Assembly: GCA_038380435.1 (NCBI GenBank)
Contig: JAWZYU010000034.1
Location: 38,006,901 to 38,070,900, forward strand
Reading direction: 5' to 3'
Length of the DNA stretch: 64,000 nucleotides
DNA from: Ryuthela nishihirai
Lineage: Eukaryota; Arthropoda; Arachnida; Araneae; Heptathelidae
Every line of letters begins with the position of its first letter. The first letter of the stretch is position 1. Of this stretch, positions 43,588 to 53,838 are shown one piece after another. Made by a program: the position numbers and the translations under genes. The notes under the pieces are model-generated. The model saw nothing but the letters and a program-made list of their open reading frames with translations. It was not told where the DNA came from and did not search any database.

Positions 43588-44559
43588 TCAATCCTGGCGA
43601 CTTCGAGTTGCATCAGTCATCAACTTCCGCAGCTTCTCAAAGGCCCCGCCTTTCTTCTGTTTCTCCATCTTCTTTTGCATCTCCTTCATCGTCTTCTCCA
43701 TCTTCTCTTCCATCGCCTTCACCATCTCATTCTTCTTCTTCTCCATCTTGGAGAGATCATCTTCAAGTTGTCCGCACTTCTTCGTCTCCGTGGCCAGCGC
43801 ATCTTTCAAGAACGTCTTCTCAGAAGCCGCTCCTTTAGCATCGAGCTTAGCTCTTTCCAAACTCTTTTTCGCTTCGGCCAACTCTTTTCTCAGCAAGCCC
43901 AAGATGCGATTGTTGCGCGTCACCGTCTCTGTTAGATTGAGCACTTCGGCTTGAGCTGTCCGAAGCTTCAATTCCTTTCTTTGACATAATTGTCTGAGAT
44001 TGTTAAAATCAGATCGAGTTTTCTCCAAACTCTGCTGCATATCTCTCAAAGTCAGCACTTTTTCTTTTTCCAATGTGCTCAACTGCTCTTTAAGACGATA
44101 AATCTTCTCCGACCGAGCATCGAACATCTTATCCTGTTTCTTCAACTCTTTGTATTCGTCTCTCATGTACCAATTCTTAAAATGCAATCGGTTGTGATTT
44201 TCCAAGAGATCTTCCTGAAGTTTCATGGCTATGTAGTCTCTGGAATAGTATTCTCTTTTCAGTTTTTCGCATTCTTTTTCCAAAGCTTCCTTCTCAGAAC
44301 ACTGTGCCTCGTGGAGCACCTTCATGGTTGCCAGTTGGCGCTCTGAACGTATCAGACGTTGAATTGTGACGTACAATCTGGCGTCGAGAGCGGCTTCAAC
44401 GAACGTTCTGGTCATCAGGATGACATCTATCACTCTCTGGAAAATCTTCAGAGTCTCGAACACTTTCCATCCTGTTTCTTCAAACTGTATGTGCCACTTT
44501 TGGAGAGGAAGATTTCTGCTTATCGTCTGTTGATCTTGACCATTCGATTCTTGTTCAGA
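43588..44559 (-). CDS. Gene M, alternative terminal exon 4b: long coiled coil
   Basis: An acceptor (TATATAAATTTCAG on the minus strand, AG at 44561-44560) opens a 323-codon frame ending TGA at 43590-43588. It begins SEQESNGQDQ and has the family motif TRTFVEAALDARLYVTIQRL, then continuous coiled coil ending in a Lys/Met-rich stretch (MEEKMEKTMKEMQKKMEKQ). It is homologous along its whole length to exon 4a and to gene P exon 4. No separate copies of exons 1 to 3 lie between 4a and 4b, so it is most simply an alternative last exon of gene M. A gene that lost its upstream exons is the alternative. Confidence 0.82.
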   Translation of the reverse strand, partial: SEQESNGQDQQTISRNLPLQKWHIQFEETGWKVFETLKIFQRVIDVILMTRTFVEAALDARLYVTIQRLIRSERQLATMKVLHEAQCSEKEALEKECEKLKREYYSRDYIAMKLQEDLLENHNRLHFKNWYMRDEYKELKKQDKMFDARSEKIYRLKEQLSTLEKEKVLTLRDMQQSLEKTRSDFNNLRQLCQRKELKLRTAQAEVLNLTETVTRNNRILGLLRKELAEAKKSLERAKLDAKGAASEKTFLKDALATETKKCGQLEDDLSKMEKKKNEMVKAMEEKMEKTMKEMQKKMEKQKKGGAFEKLRKLMTDATRSRQD

Positions 44560-44662
44560 CTGAAATTTATATATATACGAAGTCTTATGATCTATCTTTT
44601 AAGAAGAACGAAATTTGAAAAGAATAAAGCAACTTCAGCAGCTATAATAAATACACAGATTG

Positions 44663-45177
44663 CAGTCGCTCAAAAAAATATCCGAACACTATGGTTGATT
44701 ACAGAATTCAGAAAAAATATCTGGCAACGATTTGTTTTAGAAATGAGTGATCTGGCAACCTTCGTGTCACGTGATTACAGAATTCAAGAAAAACATCTGG
44801 AGCGTGTACAGCAACTGTACACGCTCCAGTTACCGTTCACAGCAAACTGGAGCGTGTGCAGTTACTGCACACGCTCCAGTTTGCTGTGAACGGTAACTGC
44901 ACACGCTCAATATTTCCGTGAGTGAGCCCACACGATCTAGTATCAAAATAATATGACCACCTACAGTCGCTCTAAAAAGTATCCGAACACCATGGTTGAT
45001 TACAGAATTCAGAAAAAATATCTGGCACGATTTTTTTTAGAAATTAGAGATCTGGCAATCTTCGTGTCACGTGACACAAAGGTTGCCAGATCACAAATTT
45101 CTAAAAAAATCGTTGCCGGATATTTTTTCTGAATTCTGTAATCAACCATGGTGTTCGGATATTTTTTTCAGCGACTG
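44663..45177. mobile_element. Composite palindromic MITE
   Basis: Same order as at 40397-40909: a long-form arm with hairpin cassette, then a full palindrome. The left flank reads TG instead of TA; the right flank is TA. Confidence 0.86.
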
Positions 45178-45200
45178 TACCTGTAGTATTAGTAGACTTC

Positions 45201-45379
45201 AACAATCATTACAAACATCTGAAAAACGTTTTATCGCTGATGCGGCGGGATTCGAACACGCAACTCTCTAGATACATGCCAGATTAATGGTAGAGCGCTC
45301 TGGCATGTATCTAGAGAGATGCGGGTTCGATTCCCGCTCGTCAATGATAAGAAGTTTTTTTCAGATGTTTGCAACAATT
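45201..45379. repeat. Palindromic tRNA-like element
   Basis: Arms of about 75 bp pair CTCTCTAGATACATGCCAGA with its reverse complement and continue through a B-box-like GGTTCGATTCCCG on each strand out to CAAACATCTGAAAA. The right arm reads as the 3' two thirds of a tRNA (TGGTAGAGCGC, TCTGGC, GCGGGTTCGATTCCCGC). The pair looks like two tRNA-like halves fused head to head. Confidence 0.7.
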
Positions 45380-45584
45380 TCAGCAGTTTTTTTTAAACGA
45401 AACAAAAAATGAATAACTTAGATTAAAACTGTTTTAAAATTTCATGATTATAAGTTAATTATTATGAGTTATTAATATTAATTTATGAGTTTATTTAATA
45501 TTCGTTTATTTATTCGTGTTTCAGATTTATGTCAGTTTTTATCGTTATTAAGAGGAGTAAAAGGTGTTTGAAATGTTTATATAT

Positions 45585-45840
45585 GTATTTTAATCTCTAA
45601 AAATTCAACTGGTAAGTTTTTATTCTAAAAAATTTAAACTTTTAATCAAAATCGTCATGAATAAATTATTTAATTTAATTTAATTTAAAAATCAATACCC
45701 TTTGTTTAAAACTTAGACAAATTAAATTCCTTGGATTTTTATGCATACTTATAGTCCTCCTTTCTTCCCTTCGTTTGTTCAACGGCTGTGCGGGCCCGGC
45801 ATATTTAAATGACCTTGAGGCTCCTGAGCTTTTCGAAATT
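45585..45840. repeat. AT-rich dispersed repeat
   Basis: From AAAAATTCAACTGGTAAG to a GTGCGGGCCCGGCATAT end; the same order of blocks as 11918-12180, including TTTTTATGC and CTCCTTTC. Confidence 0.45.
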
Positions 45841-46368
45841 ATGTCATTCAAATTTACGATAAATGAATTCGTATCAGGTAAAAAAAATGTCTAGAAAATT
45901 TGCTAGGAAGGTATAAAAATTATTATTTTTTCAACTGCCATATAATTTTAACATTAATATTTGCAATATTATCATAAAATTAGCATTAAATTCCAATTTT
46001 CTTTGTTTCTTTTGGAATTCATTTAGAACCTCACGTGGAGTGTCTTCAGTCTTCCTATAGCAGTTCAGAAGTGCCAACTGTTTTATTCTTGATCCAAGAT
46101 ATTTAGAAGTTAAGTTTTTATTACTAATCAAACTGGGGTTCATTACAGAATATGTTTGTATCAAGCAAACGATATCTATGATCAACATTTCTAAAAGCCA
46201 GTTTTTTTCGTAAAATAACACCATAATATTACACCTATAAACATAAGGAATTCGAGCCTGATTCTTTAAGGTGCTTTAATCGAATACTCTAACCTGTTCG
46301 AATGTGTTCTAAACTAATTTGGAAAACAATTGAAACTTTGACACGCAATAACGATGTGTATAACAATT

Positions 46369-46374
46369 TTTATT
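46369..46374 (-). terminator. Poly(A) signal for gene M terminal exon 4a
   Basis: AATAAA on the minus strand, about 100 bp past the stop at 46476. The UTR sequences of 4a and 4b align (both contain the AACAA(A/T)TTTTATT block and a TTTCTCAGATTCTC block). Confidence 0.72.
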
Positions 46375-46475
46375 TCATAACTTTCCCTGATAACATTTTA
46401 TTATTTGCTTTTTTTTCTCAGATTCTCCATCAGCACCAGCGCATGCTGTTGCCATGGTTACTTTCCGATGGCGGA

Positions 46476-47477
46476 TCAACAATCGAAGCATTTTCGATTG
46501 ACATCCCTCGTCAGCATCCGCATCACTCTTTCCATAGCTCCGCTCTTCTTCTTCTTTTGCAGATTCTGCTCTTGCTGCATCTTCTTCTTCATCTCCTTCA
46601 TCTCCTGATCCATCTTCTCCTGCAACATCTTCTTCAACTGAGTCTTCTCTTTCTCCAGCTTGCACAGTTCTTCCTGAAGCTGTTTGCGCTTTTTTATTTC
46701 TGATGCCAAAAACTCCTTCAAAAACATTTTGTGAGCAACAGCATTTTTTGTGATCTGAGTGACCTTATCGTGATCTTTTTTAGCCCCATCCAACTCTTTT
46801 CGGAGAGAAGCCATCACGCGATTCGTGCAGATCAGAGTGTCGGTCAGATTCACGACTTTCGCCTCAATATTGTTCAGCTTCATGTCCTTTCTTTTACAGA
46901 GTTGGTCAAGACTGCTGAGCTCAGAGAGAATTTTTTTCTGCTTCTGTTGCACGTCTCTCATCTTCCTGACTTTATCTTCCTGCATCACCTTAACATCTGT
47001 TTTGAGACTGCTGATCTTTTCTGACTGGGCATTAAGCAACTTCCGCTTATTGACCACGTTCGTCGAGGCTTTCTTTCTGCCCAATTCTGCTCGGCGTAAC
47101 TTGCTTTTAACATCCGAAACACTCATCTCAATGCTCTGGATCATCTTGTTTCTCTGCGAAAGATCATTTTTCAACTTGATGCATTCCTTTTGAATTTCTT
47201 CCTTGTCAAAGCAATTTTGCTCGTATGCCCTTTCCAAATAATCCAGTTGATGGTGCACATCTCCCATGCTCTGATTTGTGGCCATCAGTTTAGCCTCCAA
47301 AGCAGCTTCCACAAAGGTTTTGGAAATGAGAAGCATGTCCATGATTCTTTGCAATTGCTTCAGGGTCCGGAGCATTCTCCTGCCTGCCACACCCCATTCA
47401 TCATGGCTTGGACCCAAATGGTCGAGATCGATTTCAAAAGCAATTGCAAGGCCTTGTCCCCTTGATACTGGTTCCGA
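46476..47477 (-). CDS. Gene M, terminal exon 4a: long coiled coil
   Basis: An acceptor (AAATAAATTTCAG on the minus strand, AG at 47479-47478) opens a 333-codon frame ending TGA at 46478-46476, phase 0. It starts SEPVSRGQGLAIAFEIDLDH, then EWGVAGRRMLRTLKQLQRIM, parallel to QWGAAGERLLSTMIEVRKVM in gene P. The motif SKTFVEAALEAKLMATNQSM follows, then unbroken coiled coil and a basic end (KKKKSGAMERVMRML). With exons 1 to 3 the product would be 714 aa. It is the terminal exon nearest exon 3. Confidence 0.86.
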   Translation of the reverse strand, partial: SEPVSRGQGLAIAFEIDLDHLGPSHDEWGVAGRRMLRTLKQLQRIMDMLLISKTFVEAALEAKLMATNQSMGDVHHQLDYLERAYEQNCFDKEEIQKECIKLKNDLSQRNKMIQSIEMSVSDVKSKLRRAELGRKKASTNVVNKRKLLNAQSEKISSLKTDVKVMQEDKVRKMRDVQQKQKKILSELSSLDQLCKRKDMKLNNIEAKVVNLTDTLICTNRVMASLRKELDGAKKDHDKVTQITKNAVAHKMFLKEFLASEIKKRKQLQEELCKLEKEKTQLKKMLQEKMDQEMKEMKKKMQQEQNLQKKKKSGAMERVMRMLTRDVNRKCFDC

Positions 47478-47545
47478 CTGAAATTTATTTATAACTTGTT
47501 TTTATGACGTGCCTTTTGGTATCAAAAAATTAAAGCAGTTTTTAA

Positions 47546-48074
47546 CTCTTTCACGACTAAGGGAAACATTTTCCCCATTTTAAAATTGGTGATTGTCGTA
47601 TTTAATTATAACCTTATCTGCATTTTTTATACAGAATGTCAAAATAGAACGTATGCCGAACGCAATTACGTAAACGGGAACGTTTAGAAAACAAAAACAG
47701 AACTGTCAGGACGCATAATATATGTACTATGTGCAATGTCCATCTTTGCCTCACTACCAAAAGAAATTGCTTCGCAGAATATCATAATTAGCACATCATT
47801 TTGTATAGTAATTTTATTTCATAATTTTGTATTATTTTAGTTAACATTTTGTTCTAATAAACCAATAAATAAAAGACATTGCATAATAAGCCTAACTATA
47901 ATTTGTATTACCTTTATAGTCCATTGGGAAAAATATTTCCCATAAAATTCCAAAAAAACTACACATTGTTTTGTATTTTTTCTTATGTTTTTTATTTATT
48001 TTACGTCTAAACAAACTAAAATAAACAGTTACATACTAATATTTACTCTTAGAAACCTTATGGTCCTGAAAGGG
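47546..48074. mobile_element. piggyBac-like MITE, 529 bp
   Basis: TTAA at 47542-47545 and 48075-48078 flanks inverted ends C(T/C)CTTTCACGACTAAGG and (reverse complement) CCCTTTCAGGACCATAAGG. TTAA targets and a CCCTTT start are features of the piggyBac superfamily. No transposase is present. It lies in gene M intron 3. Confidence 0.85.
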
Positions 48075-48330
48075 TTAACACAAAGTTAATGCGGAAATTA
48101 GGTATAATAATATTTCTCAAGTGGAGGCTTTTTGTATGCAACAATGCTTTTCTTAAAATTTCCTAATTAGCATTTAAAATGAGCTTATTAGCATATTAAT
48201 ATTAGCTACCGTTAGTTTTATAAATACTTTTTTAACTAATACAGCTATTAGTCCAAGAAATTGAATGAGAATTAGAACGAAAAGATCATTCCAATTCTGT
48301 TCAGAGAAGCACTTGCATTAACAAAGTGTA

Positions 48331-48531
48331 CAGTCGTTCAAAAAAATATCCGAACACTATGGTTGATTACAGAATTCAGAAAGAATATCTGACAACGATT
48401 TTTTTTAATAAAGTGATCTAGCAACCTTTACACGAAGGTTGTCAGATCACTTTACAAAATAAATCGTTGCCAGATATTTTTTCTGAATTCTGTAATCAAC
48501 CATAGTGTTCGGATATTTTTTTGAGCGACTG
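48331..48531. mobile_element. Palindromic MITE
   Basis: A 201-bp palindrome with CAGTCGTTCAAAAAAATATC left end, TA on both sides and a slightly shortened centre (CCTTTACACGAAGG). Confidence 0.9.
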
Positions 48532-48766
48532 TACACACTAAAGCTATCCAACTACCACTTCTGAATCATATTTTTTGAGCATATCTCAACATCTCACCAT
48601 TCATTATGCATGTTAGTACATGTTAATTACCCATAGTCACGTTCTTTTGCATTCACAGCGATCATTACGTTCATTTGAAGCCACTAACTTCACTAATACT
48701 GGCTATAGGGGAAAAAATTGCTGATTATGGGCGAGTCTCAAATAGCTGCAATGAATGGAGACTTTG

Positions 48767-48978
48767 GGTTGGGTTGTTTTACCTCTGAGCGGCACTTTTT
48801 TGCACACCATGGGCTAAATGGCCAGGTCACATGGACCCCGAAGGCTCAGAGAAGTTTGGGGGAGGGGACCCACTGGAACAGCTGTTGGGAGACAGATGGT
48901 AGCCTCCCGTCAAGGCATTCCAGCGTGTTCTTTAACGTGCACAGGGTATGGCTCTCCCGACTGAGCCACCCCCGCCCC
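48767..48978 (-). repeat. SINE with large internal deletion
   Basis: The tail and module run to GGCTCTCCCG, then jump to ACTGAGCCACCCCCGCCCC. The body and most of the head are gone, joined at a CCCG/CCGA overlap. Confidence 0.85.
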
Positions 48979-49132
48979 TGCTTGAGACTAGGGTATATTG
49001 ACTTGGCAACCCAGAACAACAGAGGAAATCTTGATCAGTGACGGATAGTGGGCGGTTGTGGCTTAGTTGGTAACGTGACAGGCACATAATCTGCATTCCC
49101 AGGTTCGAGTCCCAGCTGGGCCAGCGTTGAGG

Positions 49133-49360
49133 ATTGGGTTGTTTTACCTCTAAGTGGCACTTTTTTTTGCACATAATGGGCTAAATGGCTAGGTCGCAAG
49201 AACCCCGAAGGCTCAGAGAAGGTTGGGAGAGGAGACCCATTGCAACAGCTGTTAGGAGACAGATGGTAGCATCCCGTTAAGGCCACCCAGTTTGTTCTTT
49301 AACGTGCACAGGGATTAACGGCACACGGCTTAATGTCTCATCCGACGGACGGCGGCCTTT
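49133..49360 (-). repeat. 5'-truncated SINE nested in old SINE
   Basis: Flanked by a perfect 12-bp duplication CCAGCGTTGAGG (49121-49132 and 49361-49372). Confidence 0.9.
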
Positions 49361-49622
49361 CCAGCGTTGAGGTTTATTGAATTCAGCCACTCTGTCATTT
49401 TCCTGCCCGTGGTCCATAGACGATACCAATGTGATTGGAAAGTCTGCTGTCCATCGGATGTGATGCTAAGCCGTGGCCCCGTTTGCGAGAGAGTCATACC
49501 ATGTACATGTTAAAGAATATGCTGGCTGACCTTGACAGGAGGTTACCATCCGTCTCTCAACAGCTGTTCCAGTGCGTCCACTCCCCCAACCTTCCCTGAG
49601 CCTTCAGGGTCCTTATGACCTG

Positions 49623-49910
49623 TTCCCCGCCCCGACCACGGTTAGTAGGGACACCGATGGGCTTGGAAAGGACACCGTCCGTCGGATGGGACGTTAAGCC
49701 GCGGTTCCGTGTGAGGGAGGGCCATACTCTGTGCACGTTACCGAACACGCTGGATGGCCTTGACGGGAGGCTAATATCTGTCTCCCAACAGCTGTTCCAG
49801 TGGGTTCCTTCCCCCAACCTTCTCTGAGCCTTCGGGGTCCTTGTGATCTGGCCATTTAGCCCATGGTGTGCAAAAAAGTGCAACTCAGAGGTAAAACAAC
49901 CCAACCCAAC
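49623..49910 (+). repeat. 5'-truncated SINE nested in old SINE
   Basis: Flanked by a perfect 12-bp duplication CCTTATGACCTG (49611-49622 and 49911-49922). Starts at TTCCCCGCCCCGACC in the body. Confidence 0.9.
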
Positions 49911-49977
49911 CCTTATGACCTGGCCATTTAGCTCATTATATGCAAAAAAGTGCCTCTCAGAAGGAACCCAACCCAGT

Positions 49978-50060
49978 GGCTGGTAGCCTAAATGGTCAGA
50001 GCAGCTCAGTTGTTATCAGCAGATGGTGGTTTGGATCCCACCAAGCACGAGACAGTTTTT
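49978..50060 (+). repeat. Possible third tRNA-like sequence
   Basis: GTAGCCTAAATGGTCAGAGC resembles an A box, and GGTTTGGATCCC a B box, about 35 bp apart. Acceptor pairing is absent. Confidence 0.3.
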
Positions 50061-50151
50061 CCGCTGTACCCAGTATCCCCCCTGATACAGAACTGCCTTA
50101 TCGAGGTGGAGGGGGGGGGGGGGGGGCTTGAGCGCCTAAATGAAGTCGAAA

Positions 50152-50710
50152 GCTATGCTGACCGGATTGGGCAATTGTCGGACAGGCTAAGATGGAAGAA
50201 TTGAGTTGGGTTGGGTTGTTTTACCTCTGAGCGGCACTTTTTTGCACACAATGGGCTAAATGGCCAGGTCACATTGACCCCGAAGGCTCAGAGAAGGTTG
50301 GGGGAGGGGACCCACTGGAACAGCTGTTGGGAGACAGATCGTAGCCTCCCGTCAAGGCCATCCAGCGTGTTCTTTTACGTGCACAGGGTATGGTTCTCCC
50401 GCACACGGGGCCACGGCTTAACGTCCCATCCGACGGACGGCGGCCTTTCCAAGCCCATCGGTGTCCCCTACTGACCGTGGGCAGGGCGGGGAATTTTGCG
50501 GAGATAAATCTCAACGCTGACCCAGCTGGGACTCGAACCTGGGAACTACAGATTACGAGCCTGGCGCGCTACCGACTGAGCCACCCCCGCCCCTAAAGAA
50601 TTGAGGGTCCCACTGACTAGAATCTCTCCATGTTGGACAGGCTAAGATGGAAGAATTGAGAGTCCCACTGACTAGAATCTCTCCATGTTGGACAGGCTAA
50701 GATGGAAGAA
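50152..50710 (+). repeat. 55-bp tandem repeat interrupted by a SINE
   Basis: The unit with GGACAGGCTAAGATGGAAGA and GTCCCACTGACTAG repeats with a 55-bp period (about two and a half copies). The SINE at 50206-50595 sits inside it. Confidence 0.8.
50206..50595 (-). repeat. SINE, full length
   Basis: Flanked by AAGAATTGAG (50196-50205 and 50596-50605). A complete and little-diverged copy. Confidence 0.92.
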
Positions 50711-51172
50711 GGCAGGACTAAGAGTTCCCGTCACGGGAGCCGAGGCAACTTGGATTATATATCCTTGTTTCTGGCGGACCGGGACATAGATTAAATTTAG
50801 GTTTTGACCGATGGATGAGCTTTACTTCTATAGTACTGTTCGCCATAAGGTAGTCGGGGATGAGCTGTATCTATATGGTACTGTCTTGCCCCTGACCGTA
50901 GATAGTGGTGAATATGGCATTTCCGTATACTGGTAGTGCTTTAGGCAGAACTAGTGGATCTTGTCATCATGTATATATTTACCTGTACCCAGTATGAACA
51001 AAATCTAGCAGAGCAGATAAGTGGCTTCAAATGAGCCTGATGATCGCTGTGAATGAAAAAAATAATTTGTTTCTATTGTTTAATAACGATAGCGTATTCC
51101 CCTGGAAGCAACCTAACCCCATAATTCGATAACCGCTATTTTACAAGATAAAGAATTGGATTCGTGACTAAC
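50711..51172. other. Unassigned part of gene M intron 3
   Basis: Mixed-composition DNA with repeated phrases (GATGAGCT, CTATAGTACTGT / CTATATGGTACTGT) but no recognised element or exon. Confidence 0.4.
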
Positions 51173-51313
51173 CTGTCCAGAGCCAGATGCCATTTCTGTG
51201 ATATTGAAGGGCACAATTGCAGTTGACGTTCCTTCAGTTGTAGAATCGGGTGCCCTGCTGAAATAAAGCTCCTTGAATTCCAGTGCCACCAAATGGATGC
51301 AAGCGTGAAGGCG
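51173..51313 (-). CDS. Gene M, coding exon 3
   Basis: Minus-strand acceptor CTCTTTCTCCAG (AG at 51315-51314) and donor CAG|GTTAGT (GT at 51172-51171) enclose 47 codons, phase 0. It reads RLHACIHLVALEFKELYFSR, then a Ser/Thr/Gly-rich stretch ending EMASGSGQ. Gene P exon 3 (RVHSSLDTVSKEFKDLNL...SSVQ) has the same start, EFK motif, length class and donor. It is too short for a plain ORF scan and was found by this comparison. Confidence 0.82.
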
Positions 51314-51370
51314 CTGGAGAAAGAGTGTTAATTAATTCATACAGATTTCCTGAAAGCATCTTTCACTTAA

Positions 51371-52179
51371 CCCTTTCACGACTAAGGGAAACATTTTTCC
51401 CCATTTTAAAAATGGTGATTGTCGTATTTAATTATAACCTTATCTGCATTTTTTATACAGAATGTCAAAATAGAATGTATGACGAACGCAATTCCGTAAA
51501 CGGGAACGTTTAGAAAACAAAAACAGAACTGTCAGGACGCATAATATATGTACTATGTACAATGTCCATCTTTGCCTCACTACCAAAAGAAATTGCTTCG
51601 CAGAATATCATAATTAGCACATCATTTTGTATAGTAATTTTATTTCATAATTTTGTATTATTTTAGTTAACATTTTGTTCTAATAAACCAATAAATAAAA
51701 GCCATTGCATAATAAACCTAACTATAATTTGTGTTACCTTTATAGTCCATTGGGAAAAATATTTCCCATAAAATTCCAAAAAAAACTACACATTGTTATG
51801 TATTTTTGTTATGATTTTTATTTATTTTACGTCTAAACAAACTAAAATAAACAGTTACATACTAATATTTACTCTTAGAAACCTTATCATAATTAGCACA
51901 TCATTTTGTATAGTAATTTTATTTCATAATTTTGTATTATTTTAGTTAACATTTTGTTCTAATAAACCAATAAATAAAAAGCCATTGCATTATAAGCCTA
52001 ACTATAATTTGTGTTACCTTTATAGTCCATTGGGAAAAATATTTCCCATAAAATTTCAAAAAAACTACACATTGTTATGTATTTTTCTTATGATTTTTAT
52101 TTATTTTACGTCTAAACAAACTAAAATAAACAGTTACATACTAATATTTACTCTTAGAAACCTTATGGTCCTGAAAGGG
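51371..52179. mobile_element. piggyBac-like MITE with internal duplication, 809 bp
   Basis: TTAA at 51367-51370 and 52180-52183 flanks CCCTTTCACGACTAAGG and its inverted partner. It matches the 529-bp copy at 47546 except for a 279-bp internal tandem duplication (compare 51606 and 51885, both TATCATAATTAG). It lies in gene M intron 3, just after exon 3. Confidence 0.87.
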
Positions 52180-52254
52180 TTAATATAAGATGCCATCCAC
52201 TTCGTTAATAGTTCAAATAGTACAATTCATATTTGGGTCTCTATATTTAATATT

Positions 52255-52925
52255 ATTCATTGAGCGGCCAGCTAGGCCCACTCCTTAGGCGAAATTCCAT
52301 TTTAATGATTGATCATAAGCTTTTACTCTATGATATGATCATCAGACCGGTGATTCTCTATGCTTCACCCTTATGGGCGAATACTACACTCACCAATATT
52401 CGTAAGATTCAGGTCTTACAGAACTAGATTTTGAGAACTGCGGTCGATGCCCCTTGGTTTGTCACTAACAGACAACTCCATAAAGACCTGGGCATCGTCC
52501 ATATAACCTCAAAAAGATTTTTTGAGGCTGTAAGCAATAATTCCAATGAGATTATTTCTCCTCTGATTCTTTACGTTCGGCGTGTTCTTTAACTCGCACA
52601 GCGTGTTCTTTAACTCCAGCGTGTAATCCAGCGTGTTCTTTAACTCGCACAGGGTATGGCTCTCCCGCACACGGGGCCACGGCTTACGTCCCATCCGACG
52701 GACGGCGGTCTTTCCAAGCCCATCGACCGTGGGCAGGGCGGGGAATTTTGTGGCGATAAATCTCAACGCTAACCCAGTTGGGACTCGAACCTGGGAACTG
52801 TAGATTGCGAGCCTGGCGCGCTACCGACTGAGCCTCCCCCGCCCCCTTATTCTTTACGATCTGCCAATCTGTGATCTGCCGATCTTTACGGTCATACTGT
52901 TTTGAACAAGTACAAGAGGCCTAAA
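52255..52925 (+). mobile_element. Jockey-like LINE fragment split by SINE
   Basis: The plus-strand reading contains YDMIIRPVILYASPLWAN, then QN-stop-ILRTAVDAPWFVTNRQLH: the R-P-x-x-x-Y-A-x-P-x-W...NxILRxxxxAPWFV block at the end of Jockey reverse transcriptases. It has an in-frame stop. The SINE at 52576-52848 interrupts it. Confidence 0.7.
52576..52848 (-). repeat. Rearranged SINE in LINE fragment
   Basis: Flanked by ATTCTTTACG (52566-52575 and 52849-52858). The GCGTGTTCTTTAACTC segment is repeated three times at the 3' side, and the 3' module and tail are missing. Confidence 0.82.
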
Positions 52926-53222
52926 ACGGTAATTACACAAACGACTTCAAGCTCTGGTTTACTAAGAATTAAATTTCAATATTTTATCATAACTGTGAAA
53001 AAAACTCGGTAAAAAATTAAACAAATTATATCTTTTGGTTATAATTTAAAATTGTAATCAATTTTTAGTAATTAACTAGAACTTACATCGCCAAGAGAGA
53101 AAATGGGAATGTCATTTTCGAAGAAAATGAAGTTGTTCGGATTTCGAATTTTTACAGTGAAAAAGTTTCCATTTTAACTAATGGACGACTGGGAAAATAC
53201 AAATAGCAACATTTCATTTGTA
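52926..53222. other. AT-rich part of gene M intron 2
   Basis: Nothing recognised. Confidence 0.45.
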
Positions 53223-53344
53223 CAGTCGCTCAAAAAAGGATCCGAACACTACGGTTGATTACAGAATTCAGAAAAAATATCTGGCAACGATTATTTTAGA
53301 AATTAGTGATCTGGCAACCTTCGTGTCACGTGAACACGAAGGTT
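53223..53344. mobile_element. Left half of a palindromic MITE
   Basis: Starts with TA then CAGTCGCTCAAAAAAGGATC and reaches the centre CACGAAGGTT, where a truncated SINE begins. The right arm is missing. Confidence 0.82.
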
Positions 53345-53763
53345 GGCTTGGAAAGGCCGCCGTCTGTCGGATGGGACGTTAAGCTGTGGCCCCGTGTGCG
53401 GGAGAGCCATACCCTGTGCACGTTAAAGAACACGCTGGATGGCTTTGACGGGAGGCTACCATCTGTCTCCCAACATCTGTTCCAGTGGGTCCCCTCCCCC
53501 AACCTTCTCCGAGTCTTCGGGGTCCTTGTGACTTGGTCATTTAGCCCATGATGTGCAAAAAAGTGCGGATCAGAGGTAAAACAACCCAACATTAAAGAAC
53601 ACGCTGGATGGTCTTGACGGGAGGCTACCATCTGTCTTCCAACAGCTGTTCCAGTGGGTCCCCTCCCACAACCTTCTCTGAGCCTTCGGGGTCTTTGTGA
53701 CCTGGTCATTTAGCCCATGGTGTGCAAAAAAGTGACGCTCAGAGGTAAAACAACCCAACCCAA
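53345..53763 (+). repeat. 5'-truncated SINE with two tandem 3' modules
   Basis: Starts at GGCTTGGAAAGGCCGCC and has two modules with the CAACCCAACATTAAAG junction and a CCCAACCC tail. It ends about 75 bp from gene M exon 2. Confidence 0.9.
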
Positions 53764-53838
53764 ATTACTCTGAATGTTAATTTTTTTAAAAGTACTCGTT
53801 AGAATTATAGTTATACGTTGTTTAAATCTCTTATTTAC

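Larger units (their letters stand above)
44560..46368 (-). other. Gap between the two terminal exons of gene M
   Basis: Holds a composite MITE (44663-45177), a tRNA-like palindrome (45201-45379), an AT-rich repeat (45585-45840) and an unrecognised minus frame of 97 codons (45931-46224). No exon resembling exons 1 to 3 is present. Confidence 0.7.
49049..49974 (+). repeat. Old SINE carrying two younger SINEs
   Basis: A diverged plus-strand SINE (head at 49049-49132, body at 49361-49622, tail at 49911-49974) is interrupted by a minus-strand SINE at 49133-49360 and a plus-strand SINE at 49623-49910. Confidence 0.8.

Noticed and set aside
43608..44346. Plus-strand frames opposite gene M exon 4b (Ser/Leu-rich)
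   Set aside because: They are shadows of the coiled-coil coding strand, which has splice sites, a poly(A) signal and paralogs.
46302..47481. Plus-strand Leu- and Phe-rich frames and a minus acidic frame at 46375-46665
   Set aside because: They are out-of-frame shadows of exon 4a and its 3' UTR.
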